64,000 nt of DNA, from assembly GCA_013365365.1 (NCBI GenBank), contig JABVXU010000002.1, forward strand, positions 248,001 through 312,000, read 5' to 3'. The notes under the pieces are model-generated. The model saw nothing but the letters and a program-made list of their open reading frames with translations, was not told the origin of the DNA and ran no database searches. Both the position numbers and the translations under genes were made by a program. The stretch is from Cruorifilaria tuberocauda (lineage: Eukaryota; Nematoda; Chromadorea; Rhabditida; Onchocercidae). Of this stretch, positions 1-11,440 are shown piece after piece; within the stretch, counting starts at the first letter, position 1, and the number at the start of each line of letters is the position of its first letter.

Positions 1-1598
1 AGACCATAAACTTGAAATAAAATTTGTTGATTTTATATGGATAGATTTCAAATATAACGGCTTTTCAAAATTTAAATCATAAACTAAGAAGTAAACGAAA
101 GGACGGAAGAAGTCTACCCCCAATACAACTGCTTATTAGCTTAAACTTATATAGTCATATTTATATAGTAGTAGGCGTTAATGCTTCGATTATTTTTCTT
201 TCTATTTCTTTGATTTGAGTGAAAATTTAGTATGTTCCAGAAAAAAATCCCTTCCTATTAAAAAAATTTTTTATCAGAAAATTAGCAAAGAATTGATACG
301 CCCATTTCTATTTCTTCTTTTCTCAAAAAAATTAAAGCAAATTTATAAATTTATGTTGCTTTATCGAAGAAAACATTTATTTGTATAAGGATTTAAATAA
401 AAAGAATAATTTTTAAATCCTGAGTAATAAATTTGCATATCCCTTACATTAAGTGCTTTACAAGTGAAATAATTTTTGATCAGCAATAATTTGAGCCATT
501 TAAATTTTGAGTGGAATTGCATGATATATTGATATTAATGAGTTGAACATGGTAATTGTCAAATACCATTATAATTTCACTAATGTTTTTATATGCCACA
601 AGTGTTGTGAATTTGTAATCTAATATGATATGATACAAGAATTTGTTTGAAGATGACATCAACTAAAATTTTATTTATTGAGCGCAAAATAACACTCTAT
701 CTAGTATCATCACAAATTGAACTGAAGTATGTTATCATTTTTTGGTAAATAACATTTCGATTTTGATGTGAGACGTAAAGTGAGCAGAAAAGCATTAATA
801 GGTAAATATAATAAATCAATATATCAAAAAACTCAGGTTCTAAATTTAAGTGTGAAATTATTATTTATTCCCTGCAAGAACTTTGCAAACAGGCATTAAC
901 AATTAATTAATTGATTAAAATCCAATATATAAAAAATTTTGTTTCTGCCTGTGAATTAGATTAAGATGAATAATTAAAAACAAGTAATTAAAAGCAAGCG
1001 TAATGATTTATTTATGTAAAATTAATTTAACCTTAAAAACATATATACTAAATTTTTAGTACTGTCGTTTTCTGCCTCTTGTACAATATCTAGAGTGCTA
1101 TAATTTTATTTCAAAATTCAAATACATTGAATAAGTTGACAGTTACGCAATTGTTGCAATATTGACAGCATATCGCTGAATTTCTCATTTCTCTAAAGTG
1201 TAGTTGAAATTTCATCACTTTTTTGCTGATAAAATTTACTTATTTATGTTGGAGTGATTGCTATTGTTTGTTAAAGTGAATTCTCTTCAATGGCAATGCA
1301 CTAAAGTTTGAAAATTTCTGATATCGGTGATAGATAAGTTTAAAGCAATAATTGTTAACAGAGTTTCTATGTGATCCGTTAAAATTAACAGATTATATTT
1401 CTGATTGCATGACGGCTGACATTTATCAATTATTCAAAATTTTTATGGGTTTATTCGATGGAAGTAAAGCGCAAATTGAATCATTACGCTGTACAAGAAA
1501 TTTTTTTAGAAATTAACAGTGAAATGATTCTTTATATCGCATTATAAAGTTATATTATTAAGTTATTTAATTAAATAAAGCATAAAAGGAAGCAAAAA
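1..1598. other. gene-poor AT-rich flank
   Basis: I see no supportable gene here. The stretch is very AT-rich, with only short stop-interrupted frames and no run of exons with paired splice sites. The one 60-codon frame on the minus strand near 480-662 has no recognisable similarity and looks like chance. It ends at the start of the pyrE-like relic. Confidence 0.5.
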
Positions 1599-2009
1599 AT
1601 GGGACAAAGAATTGTTTTTATACAATGTACTAAAATTTTTGAAAATCCAAATATGGCAATGAAAATTTGTGGGTTACTAGCAAGTAAAATAAAAAAAGAA
1701 TTAAATAGTTCCATGGACTTGGTGTTATGTCCTGCGATTGGTGGGATCATCGTTGGTTACGAGATTGGTAAGCATCTTGGAATCAAGACAATATTTTGTG
1801 AGCATGTTAATGGCAAGTTTGAAAGTTTGAATTTTAGGAAGCAATCGCGAGAAACCATTGAGACCATTGAGAAGGAAAAGGAAAGGAAGAGAGAGAGAAG
1901 GAAAGAGAAAGAGAGAGAATTTCTACGCGACAGACGATCAGGAAAGTTAATTTTATCCCAAATTAAGGAGCAGAAGAGGAAAGAAGTAAAAATGGAAGTA
2001 AGACGGTGA
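1599..2009 (+). pseudogene. pyrE: Wolbachia-like orotate phosphoribosyltransferase (pyrE) fragment, nuclear relic
   Basis: The open frame is 136 codons. Its first ~80 residues resemble the middle of bacterial, specifically Wolbachia/Rickettsiales-type, orotate phosphoribosyltransferase, the pyrimidine-synthesis enzyme that makes OMP from orotate and PRPP. Recognisable blocks are an IQC-KIFENP segment, a PAIGGIIVGYEIG block, and an IKTIFCEHVNGKFE segment matching the family's FCERVNGKFE-type strand. The N-terminal substrate-binding segment and the whole C-terminal half are missing, including the PRPP-binding acidic loop (VEDVVTTG type). After about position 1,840 the frame turns into a purine-rich Lys/Arg/Glu low-complexity tail unlike the family. 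No introns or flanking bacterial genes are visible, so this is best read as a degenerate transfer from an endosymbiont. Family similarity is from recall; the Wolbachia source is inference. Confidence 0.7.
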
Positions 2010-4996
2010 AAATCGTTGAACAGATTTTTTTGAAAGCAACAGTAATAACGCTTTCATACGATTTCCGATCGGGAAACACGTCGTTTTATTTGATAAACTA
2101 CAAAAATAATTGGATTTATCTGAGGTCCTAAATTTTGTTTAAAATGTTTTTTACCTTTTCAAGTTAAATGGTAGTTCAGAGCAGATTTCAAATCATGCAA
2201 TAACAATTTTCATCCCGAATGATCATAACATTAGCAACATTAAGAATTCTAGTGAACACAATAATTATTCAAGCAAGTAAATAAAATTTATTGCTGCAGT
2301 ACAAGAGTGAACAGTATTTTCATTATTTATAAATATTCTATTTGAATCATAGCTAATAGCAGGGATTGATTATGAAAATTAAATGAAATTCAGATGAAAT
2401 TTAAATTTTGTTTACAAAAGTAATTGTTCAGGATGAAATTGTGGATGAATAACAAGGTAATGCACTAATTTGTTAGTTTCAGATGTTAGTTAGGAATAAA
2501 TGATAGAAGGATAAATAGAATGGAACATGGATGAAATACAGTAAGAGTGATGCTAAAATATTTAGTTTCAGTTCAATTTAGAAGAAGTGACATGAAATAA
2601 TGGTAAAGAATAATGCAGATTGGTCATTACCATCCAAATTTAAACGAACGGCACAAATGAAGATATCAAAAACCAACATCACTTCCTTAAAATTTATTTG
2701 CCATTTACATATCAATTCTTTTTCCTCCTTTTGCCAATTCTTTTTCCCGAGATAATTCCACGTTTTCTCTTGGAATTTATCCAAATTACTTCTATGTTCG
2801 TTCTGTGCGGTAATTAAAATCTGTGTTCTTTGATTACAGTAATTTGATGTTCTGAAATGTTCTAAATTGATATAAAAGTCATGTACGAGTAGTACGATAA
2901 ATTTTCCTTTCATTGCATAGCATTCACTAATCTTTGCCAAAAGAATGCATCATTGTGGTTTGAAAAATTGGATTGAGAGGAATTTAAATAGCTAATAAAA
3001 ATTGAAACTTTCAATCTCGTGAATCCTTTAAAAGTAGCTTATTAATTTCTGCTGTACCTATATTTTAATATGGTCAAGTTCAAGTACATATTTACATCAA
3101 TTAAAATGTCGCGTATTTGTATATACCGAAGAGTTCATGATATAAACAAAGCATTTTACACTTTTATCGATGTTATAGTTTCTTTCTGAAAAATCTTTTA
3201 AACTATACAAGCGCAAAGATTTCAAACACATTTTGGTGATAGTTTTATTATTGGTTTGCGTGAAATTTCAAAATCATACAAAAAATTTTTGGAATTTAAA
3301 TTTGTTGTTGATAAAAAGCATATTAACAGACGAAGCTTAAACTAGAGTCTTTCAGTCATGTTGAAAAAAATCACAGAATTTTTGGAGAAAGAGAAACAAT
3401 GTGGGCCAAAACGAATCAGACCAGTGAAAGTTTTCCCTTTCATTACGAATAGATTTTGACATTTTATTTCCCATCTTTGTTATTGGCAAATTGTTAACTA
3501 ACACCCAACAATTTAAAATGGATCTATTCAAATTAAAAAATATTTTAAGTGAACTATTTGTTCAAATTGCAATACTCATATGAAAAATATTAAAAGAAGA
3601 CTTTTGAAAATCGAATTTTTTTTAAGATTTCATGATATCGCGTTATTTCAGTTAAAATTAAGATAAGAATTAGGAGAGATACTGATTTCTGTCAAAGTAA
3701 TTATAGCATAATATAATATCATTTACATCGTGACAATATTGATATAACAGGAAATTTGTGTGTATTATTTATTTTTTTGCAACTTTATTTACGAGAATAA
3801 CTGCAAATATTTATATATATTTTAAAAAACTAAGTTACTATTTTCTTCAATAAACATTCATAAGTAATGTAAACCAGCTTTAACATGACTATGAAGATGA
3901 GAAAAGATCATTAATATGATAATATTCTGAGTTAAATTATCATTTAGAGGATCATTTGAACCTGGTGAAACAAATGTTAATGATGAGAGATAAAATCATC
4001 ATTTCTGGCCAAACAGGAGTAATGTCTGATGAAATCTCATACATAATTCATTTCATATTATTAGGATTTAACGATCTAGTTAACAAAGATCACTAGTGCC
4101 ATGAAATTACCCTTCCTATAGGTTAGAAAGCAAGTGTTATCTTAGACCTATTCAAACTATCGGAAAAATAATGATATATAAGAAAAAAGAAAATCATGAA
4201 CAAAATAATTGAATCACATTATCATTTTGAAAACTACTTATTAGAAAATTGAGAGGGAATAAGAACGCTTACATTATTCGAAAAGATTGGCTGATCAATT
4301 GAATTGGGAAGACTGAATGAAGTATTTCTTTTTATGTGTGGATGATATGCTTATGCAGGCCAAAATAGAACCTTCACTCTCTCAAGCATTTCTCCGTATC
4401 TAAACATGACGTTTCGTCCTGATTCATATTTTTTCTTAAGCAATAAATGAATGATTAAATGCTAAAAGAACTCTCCAAAACCGCGTTTCAACTTTAAATC
4501 TACGTTTAAGTAAGGCTGATACCACCTAAAGCTGAAGTTAGAAATTAAATGAATATTAAACATTTATGCATAGAAGAATCTGAAAAAGGATAAAAGAGTC
4601 TCTAACACATCTTTAGAAATCCGTATCATCCAAATTGCTTAATGTGTTGAAAATTTCGGGGTATTATGCAAACTTTGAAGTTTTTCCATTGTTAAACACA
4701 GTATTTCATATTAAACACTTTTGTCGCTCCTAACATCTGCTATGAAAAGTTTTAAAATTTTAATCAACAGAAAAATTTGAGTAGAAATAAACTTGGCGTA
4801 AATTGCAAATATATCAGCAACAAAATAGATGAAAAAATTTGCTATGAAACCCGAATTACTAAGAGATTTTGAAAAGAACAGAACACTTTGTACTAATAAA
4901 TTTTCAGTTTTTTCTTACGAATCCTACAGAACAACATTGTACAGAAACAGTAAATTCAATATTTTCTTCGAACTTATCATACAGAATCCGAACTGT
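2010..4996. other. intergenic, no gene recognised
   Basis: About 3 kb of AT-rich sequence. A 120-codon minus-strand frame at 2,578-2,940 has no recognisable domain and no splice-linked neighbours. I see no tRNA, repeat array or further bacterial-looking frame that would extend the pyrE relic. Confidence 0.4.
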
Positions 4997-5128
4997 ATGC
5001 GTTTTTTTAAAATGTGCTATGGTGCAGGACCTGTATTGTTGTTAATATTATTCTTGATGAAACGTGAAGGAGTTAACGCTTTTAAACAAAAACAAGATTC
5101 AGGGGCTGATGAATATCATGATGTTTAG
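4997..5128 (+). CDS. candidate single-pass membrane micropeptide (43 aa), hypothetical
   Basis: This is a 44-codon frame (43 residues plus stop) whose ATG lies about a dozen bases after a CATACAG acceptor-like site, the arrangement seen at trans-spliced nematode starts. The peptide begins with a short basic/aromatic stretch, has one hydrophobic segment (AGPVLLLILFL, residues about 9-19), then a charged tail ending DEYHDV. That layout fits a small mitochondrial or ER membrane peptide, but I recognise no family. The same frame is open upstream to 4,829, so a 99-residue version is possible. Chance occurrence in AT-rich DNA is a real alternative. Confidence 0.25.
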   Translation: MRFFKMCYGAGPVLLLILFLMKREGVNAFKQKQDSGADEYHDV

Positions 5129-6070
5129 GTAGTTCATCTTCAAGTCATATATGGATTAAGCAATTATTAAGACGAATTTTCCCCTCCTTTTTTAATTCTA
5201 TGAATGGTGAAAGTATCTCATTAAACAATGTCATCGAATATTAAATCTATCAAATTTCAGAATACAACAATTCTGTAACAATCATAACAAAAAATAAAAG
5301 TGTATTTGACAGTCAAAGTTTAACTTAAAAAAAATGTGCATATATGCATAACCATCCGATTATGGTAATTTTTTGATGCAAAATCTTAAAATTCATTAAA
5401 GTATATACATAAATTTACAATAAATTATTGGTTTATACGCTGCAAGTGTTCTTGAAACATACAACAGATCGCACGCCCTTTTCTGTAACATAGTTTATAT
5501 AATCCATATTAGTTTAAATTAGCAAAAAATACTCTTCCTAATGTTGCGAAATTCTGAGAAGGAAAAGAATTTGCAATATTTGAAACTATTCTATTCATAG
5601 AGGTGCTAAAAATAAACACTAATAAATGAGGAAAAATAGAACATTGATAAAATTAACAAAGAATAAAACAATTTTGAAAACCAAAATGAAATCCAAATCA
5701 TTCAAAAGCAGAAAATCACTAATCGAATCTAAAAAATTGAGAAGCAAATAGGAAAGAATTTACATTTTTAACTTTTGAAGAAAAAATTATTAAATGGAAG
5801 TTTTCAAGTGCTGAAGAATTAAAATCCGAGATAATTCGAAGATTTTTCACACATTGGACAAAGATGACGTTAAAGGACAGCACTGGATCATTACAAAATT
5901 CTATGAAATTACGTAAGTCAAAACAAGAAGTGACACCGATTTTTTAAAAATTATTCTAATTCCTTCAGCGATATTGAAAAATCAAAAAATTTCCCCGTTA
6001 TCAAAAGTAAAGAAAGGATCGGTAAATATTTGACAATCATAAACATAATGATGCTTGATTAAATAAGAAC
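5129..6070. other. intergenic, downstream of the MADF gene
   Basis: About 0.9 kb with no supportable coding frame. It lies beyond the stop codon of the minus-strand MADF gene and should include its 3' UTR and polyadenylation region. I could not assign a specific signal. Confidence 0.4.
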
Positions 6071-8605
6071 TTAATCACTGAGCATTATATCAGTATCCAC
6101 AATATCGAGTGCTGTTTCCGCATCATCCAATAATTTTTCCACTGTATCACAAATGCGATAATAATCAGCTAAAGATTTCTCTTTAATTTTGAATAATCTC
6201 GTCGCAACATGTTCGGCTGAAAGGATTTTACAGTGTAATATACTTGAAGGATAGCAGAAATCTCCAAAACAATAAAGATACTAGAACAAATTAAGCAGAG
6301 CTGTACAAATCATACTACTACCATTTATAAAAACAATTCAAATATTGTGTTTATAAAGGAATACCTATACCTATAAATCTCATAAATTTTGGTTTTTTAA
6401 TTTCTTGAAAGATATATATAGCTTTAAAAAAAATAAACGAAACAAATATGTACTTTCTGATGTTTAACATGAAACTATTCAAAAATTTTCCACTAGGATT
6501 TTACATCCATTAATAAGCAATATGCTGCCGCAAAGGGACGAAAACATGAAGAAAAATAAAACAAAAATAATACTAATTACCGAAAGTAAGTGAAGAATCA
6601 GTATCACCCACTGTCTGTTTCGTTGACATATGTTCAATGACTTGTGGTTTTTGCATTCCGTTTATTTTCTTGAGCGAAGTATTCGTAGACCTTGTTACGG
6701 TAGTTGCAGAACGATATTTCACTGGCAATCCGACGCCATCTGGCTCAGGAGAATAGATATTTCTTCTATGCCTTCCACGACGACGAGCTGACAACATATG
6801 ACCTTTTATCTCCTGCGATTCACTTGATTCCAAATAGTCTGAATCGCTTTCAACTGTTTCTGTTAGAGTGGCTTCAAGTTTTGCCCGTGCAGCAGCTCTC
6901 GTACGATTATATGAAATTTTATTCCCATTACGAGTTCCAACAAAAGTACCATTGGCCACTGGAGATGCTGTTGATTGAACTATATTTGCGTCACGTAAAG
7001 CCTCACGTTTTGCTCTCAAACGTGCTCTAAAATATTTTCACAAACTACATAATAACTACGATTCTACCTCAGTATACATTCCCAGGTAGTTTCGGTAATC
7101 TTTCGTTTAAAAAGTTGATAAAAACATGCTTTTCTGAAATGAAAAACAAACTTCTCCGATTCTTTCGTTCTTGGTGTAATACAAATCACACGCTGAGCTT
7201 CTGCTTTCGGAATCATGGTATTATTAACAAAGGCTGCTTCATAACTGCTCCGCATTTGAATCTGATAAAGTTAAAATTATATTTGGAATCATACTAATAA
7301 ATCGTACAGTTAAAATATACTCTAAAAATAAGTGTAAAGGCAGTGAATGCTAACCAAAACTTCATCATCCTCAGCAACAAGCGACTCACTGCTACGTGGA
7401 ATCTGAAACTTCATTTCTCTGTAAATTATAATAAAAAAATGTTATTTATATTTCATAAATAAATGTTTATAATCATCTTGCATACAAAAATTAGAAGTCC
7501 CCATTCACTTAATGTTATTCCAGATTACTTTACGAATTACTAACTATAAACCCCAATAGTCCCACCATTTGATTGCGTTCACTATTGTAAAATAATATGG
7601 AATTCTATTTAGAAATATGAGGAATGAGAAACTTTTGACGGTTGCATCCAATTATATCTCCTCTTCACAGGTGGTTTATCCTGCCTTGTGAAATGCATCA
7701 AATTAAAGAACTGCCACTTTGAGTCCGGTGGATCGAAGCCAGCAGCAACTGCTCGGTCATGTCTACGGCGTATCTGATTATAATAATCCATCATGTTCTT
7801 CCAAGCTACCTTAATCATATCACCTGGAAGGAATTTTAGCAATACTGAGAAAGAATATTACATTGTTTGCAGAGTGCTTATTTAATTTGGAAATGATTAC
7901 TTCTAATGTTTCATTTTGCCGCTGTTTCCTTTCAGTAAGGTTTGTTGCAAGAACTATGATTCCACTTTAAAGATTGAGATTCTTATAAGCACGTTTCCAG
8001 TCACCATTCAGCGTCTATATATCAAGATCCCAAATATCCTTGAAAAACGGCTTAATTTTTGACGAATTCTTTGGAAGTGGCCATATCACCCAAAGCCTTT
8101 CCCTAATCAATTTCACATAACCCCGTTCCTGCACGATTTAAGAACTCAAAAAATATCAGGCCATCCATATCATAATTTTATACATCAATCTACTATTGAT
8201 CTTAATGATAAATTCATTTGGAATCACGATAATCTGCTCATCGTATGATTAAAAAACTGCAAAACGAATACAATGTATAAAACAAAATTTAAATAACTAA
8301 CTGGTGAAAACTAAATCATCATCGCTCAGTTCATGAGCTATTTCCTCAAAAGCAAGCCAGCGAGCAGGAATATCACTATATCGAGGGTCAGTAACCTGAA
8401 AAAAGGATAGACATGATCTATACTGTTCAAAGCTGTTAACATTTGGCAGGGAAAAAGTATTCGAATTATCAAAAACATATGAAGATAACTAAAACAAAAT
8501 GGTGTAAAATCTCGGCGTAAAGCATACTTTCCAAATAAGCGGCCTTCGATATACTTCTTGAACGAGCAAAGTCTTCTTTTCATTATCCATACCAAACATT
8601 GCCAT
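6071..8605 (-). CDS. MADF-domain putative transcriptional regulator, 405 aa
   Basis: Seven phase-consistent exons: 8605-8528, 8395-8302, 7844-7633, 7402-7355, 7261-7068, 7026-6581, 6216-6071 (1,218 nt). Residues about 13-110 read as a MADF (Myb/SANT-like) DNA-binding domain. It opens with LLVQEVYRRPLIWK, then DPRYSD--ARWLAFEEIA, then a third helix VAWKNMMDYYNQIRRR. The middle is Ser/Thr/Arg-rich with a basic cluster (RRRGRHRR) that could be a nuclear localisation signal. The last exon is a helical, acidic tail ending MLSD. MADF proteins usually act as sequence-specific transcription factors, often pairing the domain with a C-terminal BESS motif; I cannot confirm a BESS motif here. The gene shares its strand with rpl-33 and SRP68 upstream, so co-transcription is conceivable, though gaps of about 1 kb make it unproven. 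Confidence 0.88.
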
Positions 8606-9548
8606 TTCTAATTTTAATTTTGTAATATTACTCAACTATAGAAAATAAAAGTCTGAAAAAGTTACAAATGCGCGTAAAGGGGTAATTGTCAATAACAGCT
8701 GCAAAGCTTCCAGTTTAACCGACATGACATAAGATGTTGATGGAAACAGTGGAAGATTTCCCGCGTTCTGATATTCTAATGGAATGGAAAGCTTGATAGA
8801 AATCAAGATATAGTTGATATTTTAAGCGATTCCATAGTATTTCAATGCAATATTATTTTTTCTTTCCGGTTCTCTAGCACATCCTATTTGGTTAATCATC
8901 AACCTCAAACCCTCATAACTGCTATGGCACATGTTGTCACTTCTTCAACAAACGAACACTGTCATTGTGAAGATCCAAGAAGTCCTGCACACCACCACCT
9001 CTTTCACTATACCTTGCCTCTTTCAACCCCCACCCTGGTACCACCAGCTCACGGGCGAGAGCCCCCAGCATTCCTTACATCTCGCTCCTACACGACAAGC
9101 CGCTCGCATATCTCGAAGCACCAAAAAACGCGGCCCGCAGCCAGTCCACGACGCAATAACATTATGGACAATATCCCGACCGGCCAGGGTAAACAAAAGA
9201 TGAATTAGCAGTCAAATTGCTCGCACTTAATACACACTCGCCAGCTAAATACGCCTCTTCCGTCGGGATTATTCACTTGAGGCAACGCAATATTATTCTT
9301 GTGACCTGACTTAAGACTATGTCAGCTGCGGACAATTCTTATGTGCAGTGATATGACTGAATATTCGTCTGTCTCTATTCTGATTCCACATTCAGTGTCG
9401 TTCAAAACTTTCGGCCGAAAGTTACCAGGACCGTTCATAACAAAAGCATTTGAAACGAAAATTAACTCTTCGCATAGTCACAAGAAAATATAACATTTAT
9501 ATTAGCATACGCTTAGAAATTAATATCAAGCAAGTAACAAGACACATT
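8606..9548. other. GC-richer spacer between rpl-33 and the MADF gene
   Basis: About 0.94 kb, noticeably less AT-rich than the rest, especially 8,890-9,200. Overlapping plus-strand frames (8,888-9,208 and 8,931-9,203) are open in two registers, a composition effect rather than a gene: they are His/Pro/Ser/Thr-rich, recognise nothing and lack splice context. A perfect 18-bp palindrome lies at 9,406-9,423. The stretch probably holds the rpl-33 3' end and the MADF 5' region. Confidence 0.45.
9406..9423. repeat. perfect 18-bp palindrome
   Basis: The sequence AACTTTCGGCCGAAAGTT equals its own reverse complement with no spacer. It sits about 125 bases beyond the rpl-33 stop codon in a GC-richer patch. 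A dimeric protein-binding site is possible, or chance; with no loop, a hairpin is less likely. Confidence 0.6.
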
Positions 9549-10259
9549 TCATATATTCGAAGGATAAAGCATTATTCTGATACGTTTTCCCATAGCTTGA
9601 GGTGGAAGATTACGACGAAATTTAGCCCTCAATATACCACCATTACCGTGCACGCGTGTCAGCTTCCCCCACATAGCACGGACTCGACTCGGTTCTTTGT
9701 TTGTCGACTAAAACACAGAATTTTCTAGTTTGAAAAGCTTAAACTACTGATGAAAATATGGCAAATATGACTGTGAAACAAATGAAAAAAGATATTGAAT
9801 AACATGATCATAGTTAAATAGGGAATCACAAGTAGAATGGATAGATCATCTTACATGCAAAAAACACCAGGGAAGAGGAAAATGTACCGAAACATGACAA
9901 AAAATAACGCGAGTGACCTTGTACAAAATGTATACCCATTTTTTCCCCTTTCCTTGCCATACGAAGAATTAACGGCTGAAGAGAACAAAAATAAGCTTAC
10001 TATCGATATTAAAATACCTAATAACAAATCATGCAATAAATACGCTCACCTTCATCTTCCTTTGCGCTTTGTAAACGTAAAGTACACGCTTACCCACATA
10101 CCACTGAGCATCGTTCTTATTATGAACACCATCGACCTTCAACAGGGCTGTATGCTCGTGCTGATTTCGCTGTGAACGCTTGTAACCAGTAAATACAGCT
10201 TTAACATAGAGACGGGGATTTGGGCTATACTGTCGAAATTCTCCAGTAATTTTCACCAT
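9549..10259 (-). CDS. rpl-33: 60S ribosomal protein eL33 (L35A)
   Basis: Two exons, 10259-10050 and 9707-9549, joined in phase 0, give 122 residues plus stop, close to other eL33 proteins (about 110-124). Landmarks match the family: [15 protein letters not shown] near the N-terminus, [27 protein letters not shown], then [33 protein letters not shown] and the conserved C-terminus IMLYPSNI. The protein is a structural component of the large ribosomal subunit. The ATG lies 2 nt after a TTTCAG acceptor (10,262-10,264), consistent with spliced-leader trans-splicing. The N-terminal 16 or so residues (from MVKITGEF) are longer than in many homologues. The open frame further upstream (to 10,337) would be removed by that acceptor and is not included. 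Confidence 0.96.
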
Positions 10260-11440
10260 CACTGAAAGATAATCAATTCCATGCCTTGTTGGAAAATATA
10301 AATTAGTAACGACTTTGCAGAATAGCACTGCGCTCAATTTGTACTACACAGGGGAGACATGTGCGGAGGGGCAACTAATATGAAATCATCCACAACTTGT
10401 TCGGAAATGAAAGATTAGCAAAGTCAATAACACTGAAACTTCTATCATGCTCAAAAGAAAAATAACGTAGAAAAATCAAGTAACAATAAGATCAGCGACC
10501 CCACAAGAAAACCAATGCTGCTATTTTCTCTCCAACTGTTTATTTCCATGAAACTTCAAAAGCAATTTTTAAACATGAAATAAAAATTCAGCTAACAATA
10601 AAATTAGCACAAAAGAGAAAAATACTTCAAACATAAAGAACAAATAATTTAAAGAAGTTTCAATATGAAAAATGAATAAAAAATTGAAGGAAAAGCTCAA
10701 ATATTAAAAATATTCTCTTTGCGGAAATTGACATAATAGAACTATCACAGAAACAATTATAGATTCGAATGCAAAGTGCATACCGACAGAACACCAAAGA
10801 ATATCCATATTCTATTGAATATAAATAGTACGGTATTATAAATTTGAAGTGATCTTCAAAGGAGATATTGCAGTTTATATTTATATAGTTCTTTAGGCAT
10901 TCTACAAGGCAGAAATTAAAATAGAGCTGTAAAACTACGAAGACTGATGGACCAATGTGCGAAAATAAAACTACCACAAAAATAAGACCGATAAAATCTA
11001 AAAATCATATGTGTTTGGTTTGAAAAATAGAAAATGAGCAAAAAGTTTTTAAATTAATTTAATATGGAATGAAAAACAACTAGTAATGAAATCACGAATG
11101 AGGACTTCATTTTCAAGAAGTCTGTGTTGGAGCGCAACTTAGACTACAAATTTCTTTTTACTCAATACAGCAACTAAATAACGTAAATTTACACATATAT
11201 ATAACCATAATTTCTTCGAATTTATTACATGCGTATATAATATTTTCCACAATATCAAAAGAAAAAAACATAACGGTAAATTCTAAGCGGCTAAATTAGA
11301 GTTTCAATGATTTAATCCTACCTATACAGGTACTGAAAATAAATTTACGTCAACCATCTAGAAATGGTATTCAACGGTTTTTCACTTCAGTCATCAAGTG
11401 CAATAATTCATACTTTCTTTTATAATTAGAATGCAGATAA
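10260..11440. other. spacer between SRP68 and rpl-33
   Basis: About 1.2 kb without a supportable gene. The minus-strand frame at 10,660-10,977 is Phe/Tyr/Cys-rich with no recognisable motif, typical of chance frames in AT-rich DNA. SRP68 3' UTR and rpl-33 5' sequence must lie here. Confidence 0.4.

Noticed and set aside
2578..2940. 120-codon minus-strand frame near the pyrE relic, considered as a second endosymbiont fragment
   Set aside because: No recognisable bacterial or nematode similarity; probably chance in AT-rich DNA.
6704..7030. 108-codon plus-strand frame opposite the MADF gene
   Set aside because: It is the antisense shadow of MADF exon 6, which is phase-linked to six other exons on the minus strand.
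8888..9208. 106-codon plus-strand frame, His/Pro/Thr-rich
   Set aside because: Open in two overlapping registers in a composition-shifted patch, no recognisable family and no splice context; treated as a composition effect.
10264..10337. N-terminal extension of rpl-33 by the continuous upstream frame
   Set aside because: The extension is unlike the eL33 family, and a TTTCAG acceptor just upstream of the internal ATG explains the true 5' end.
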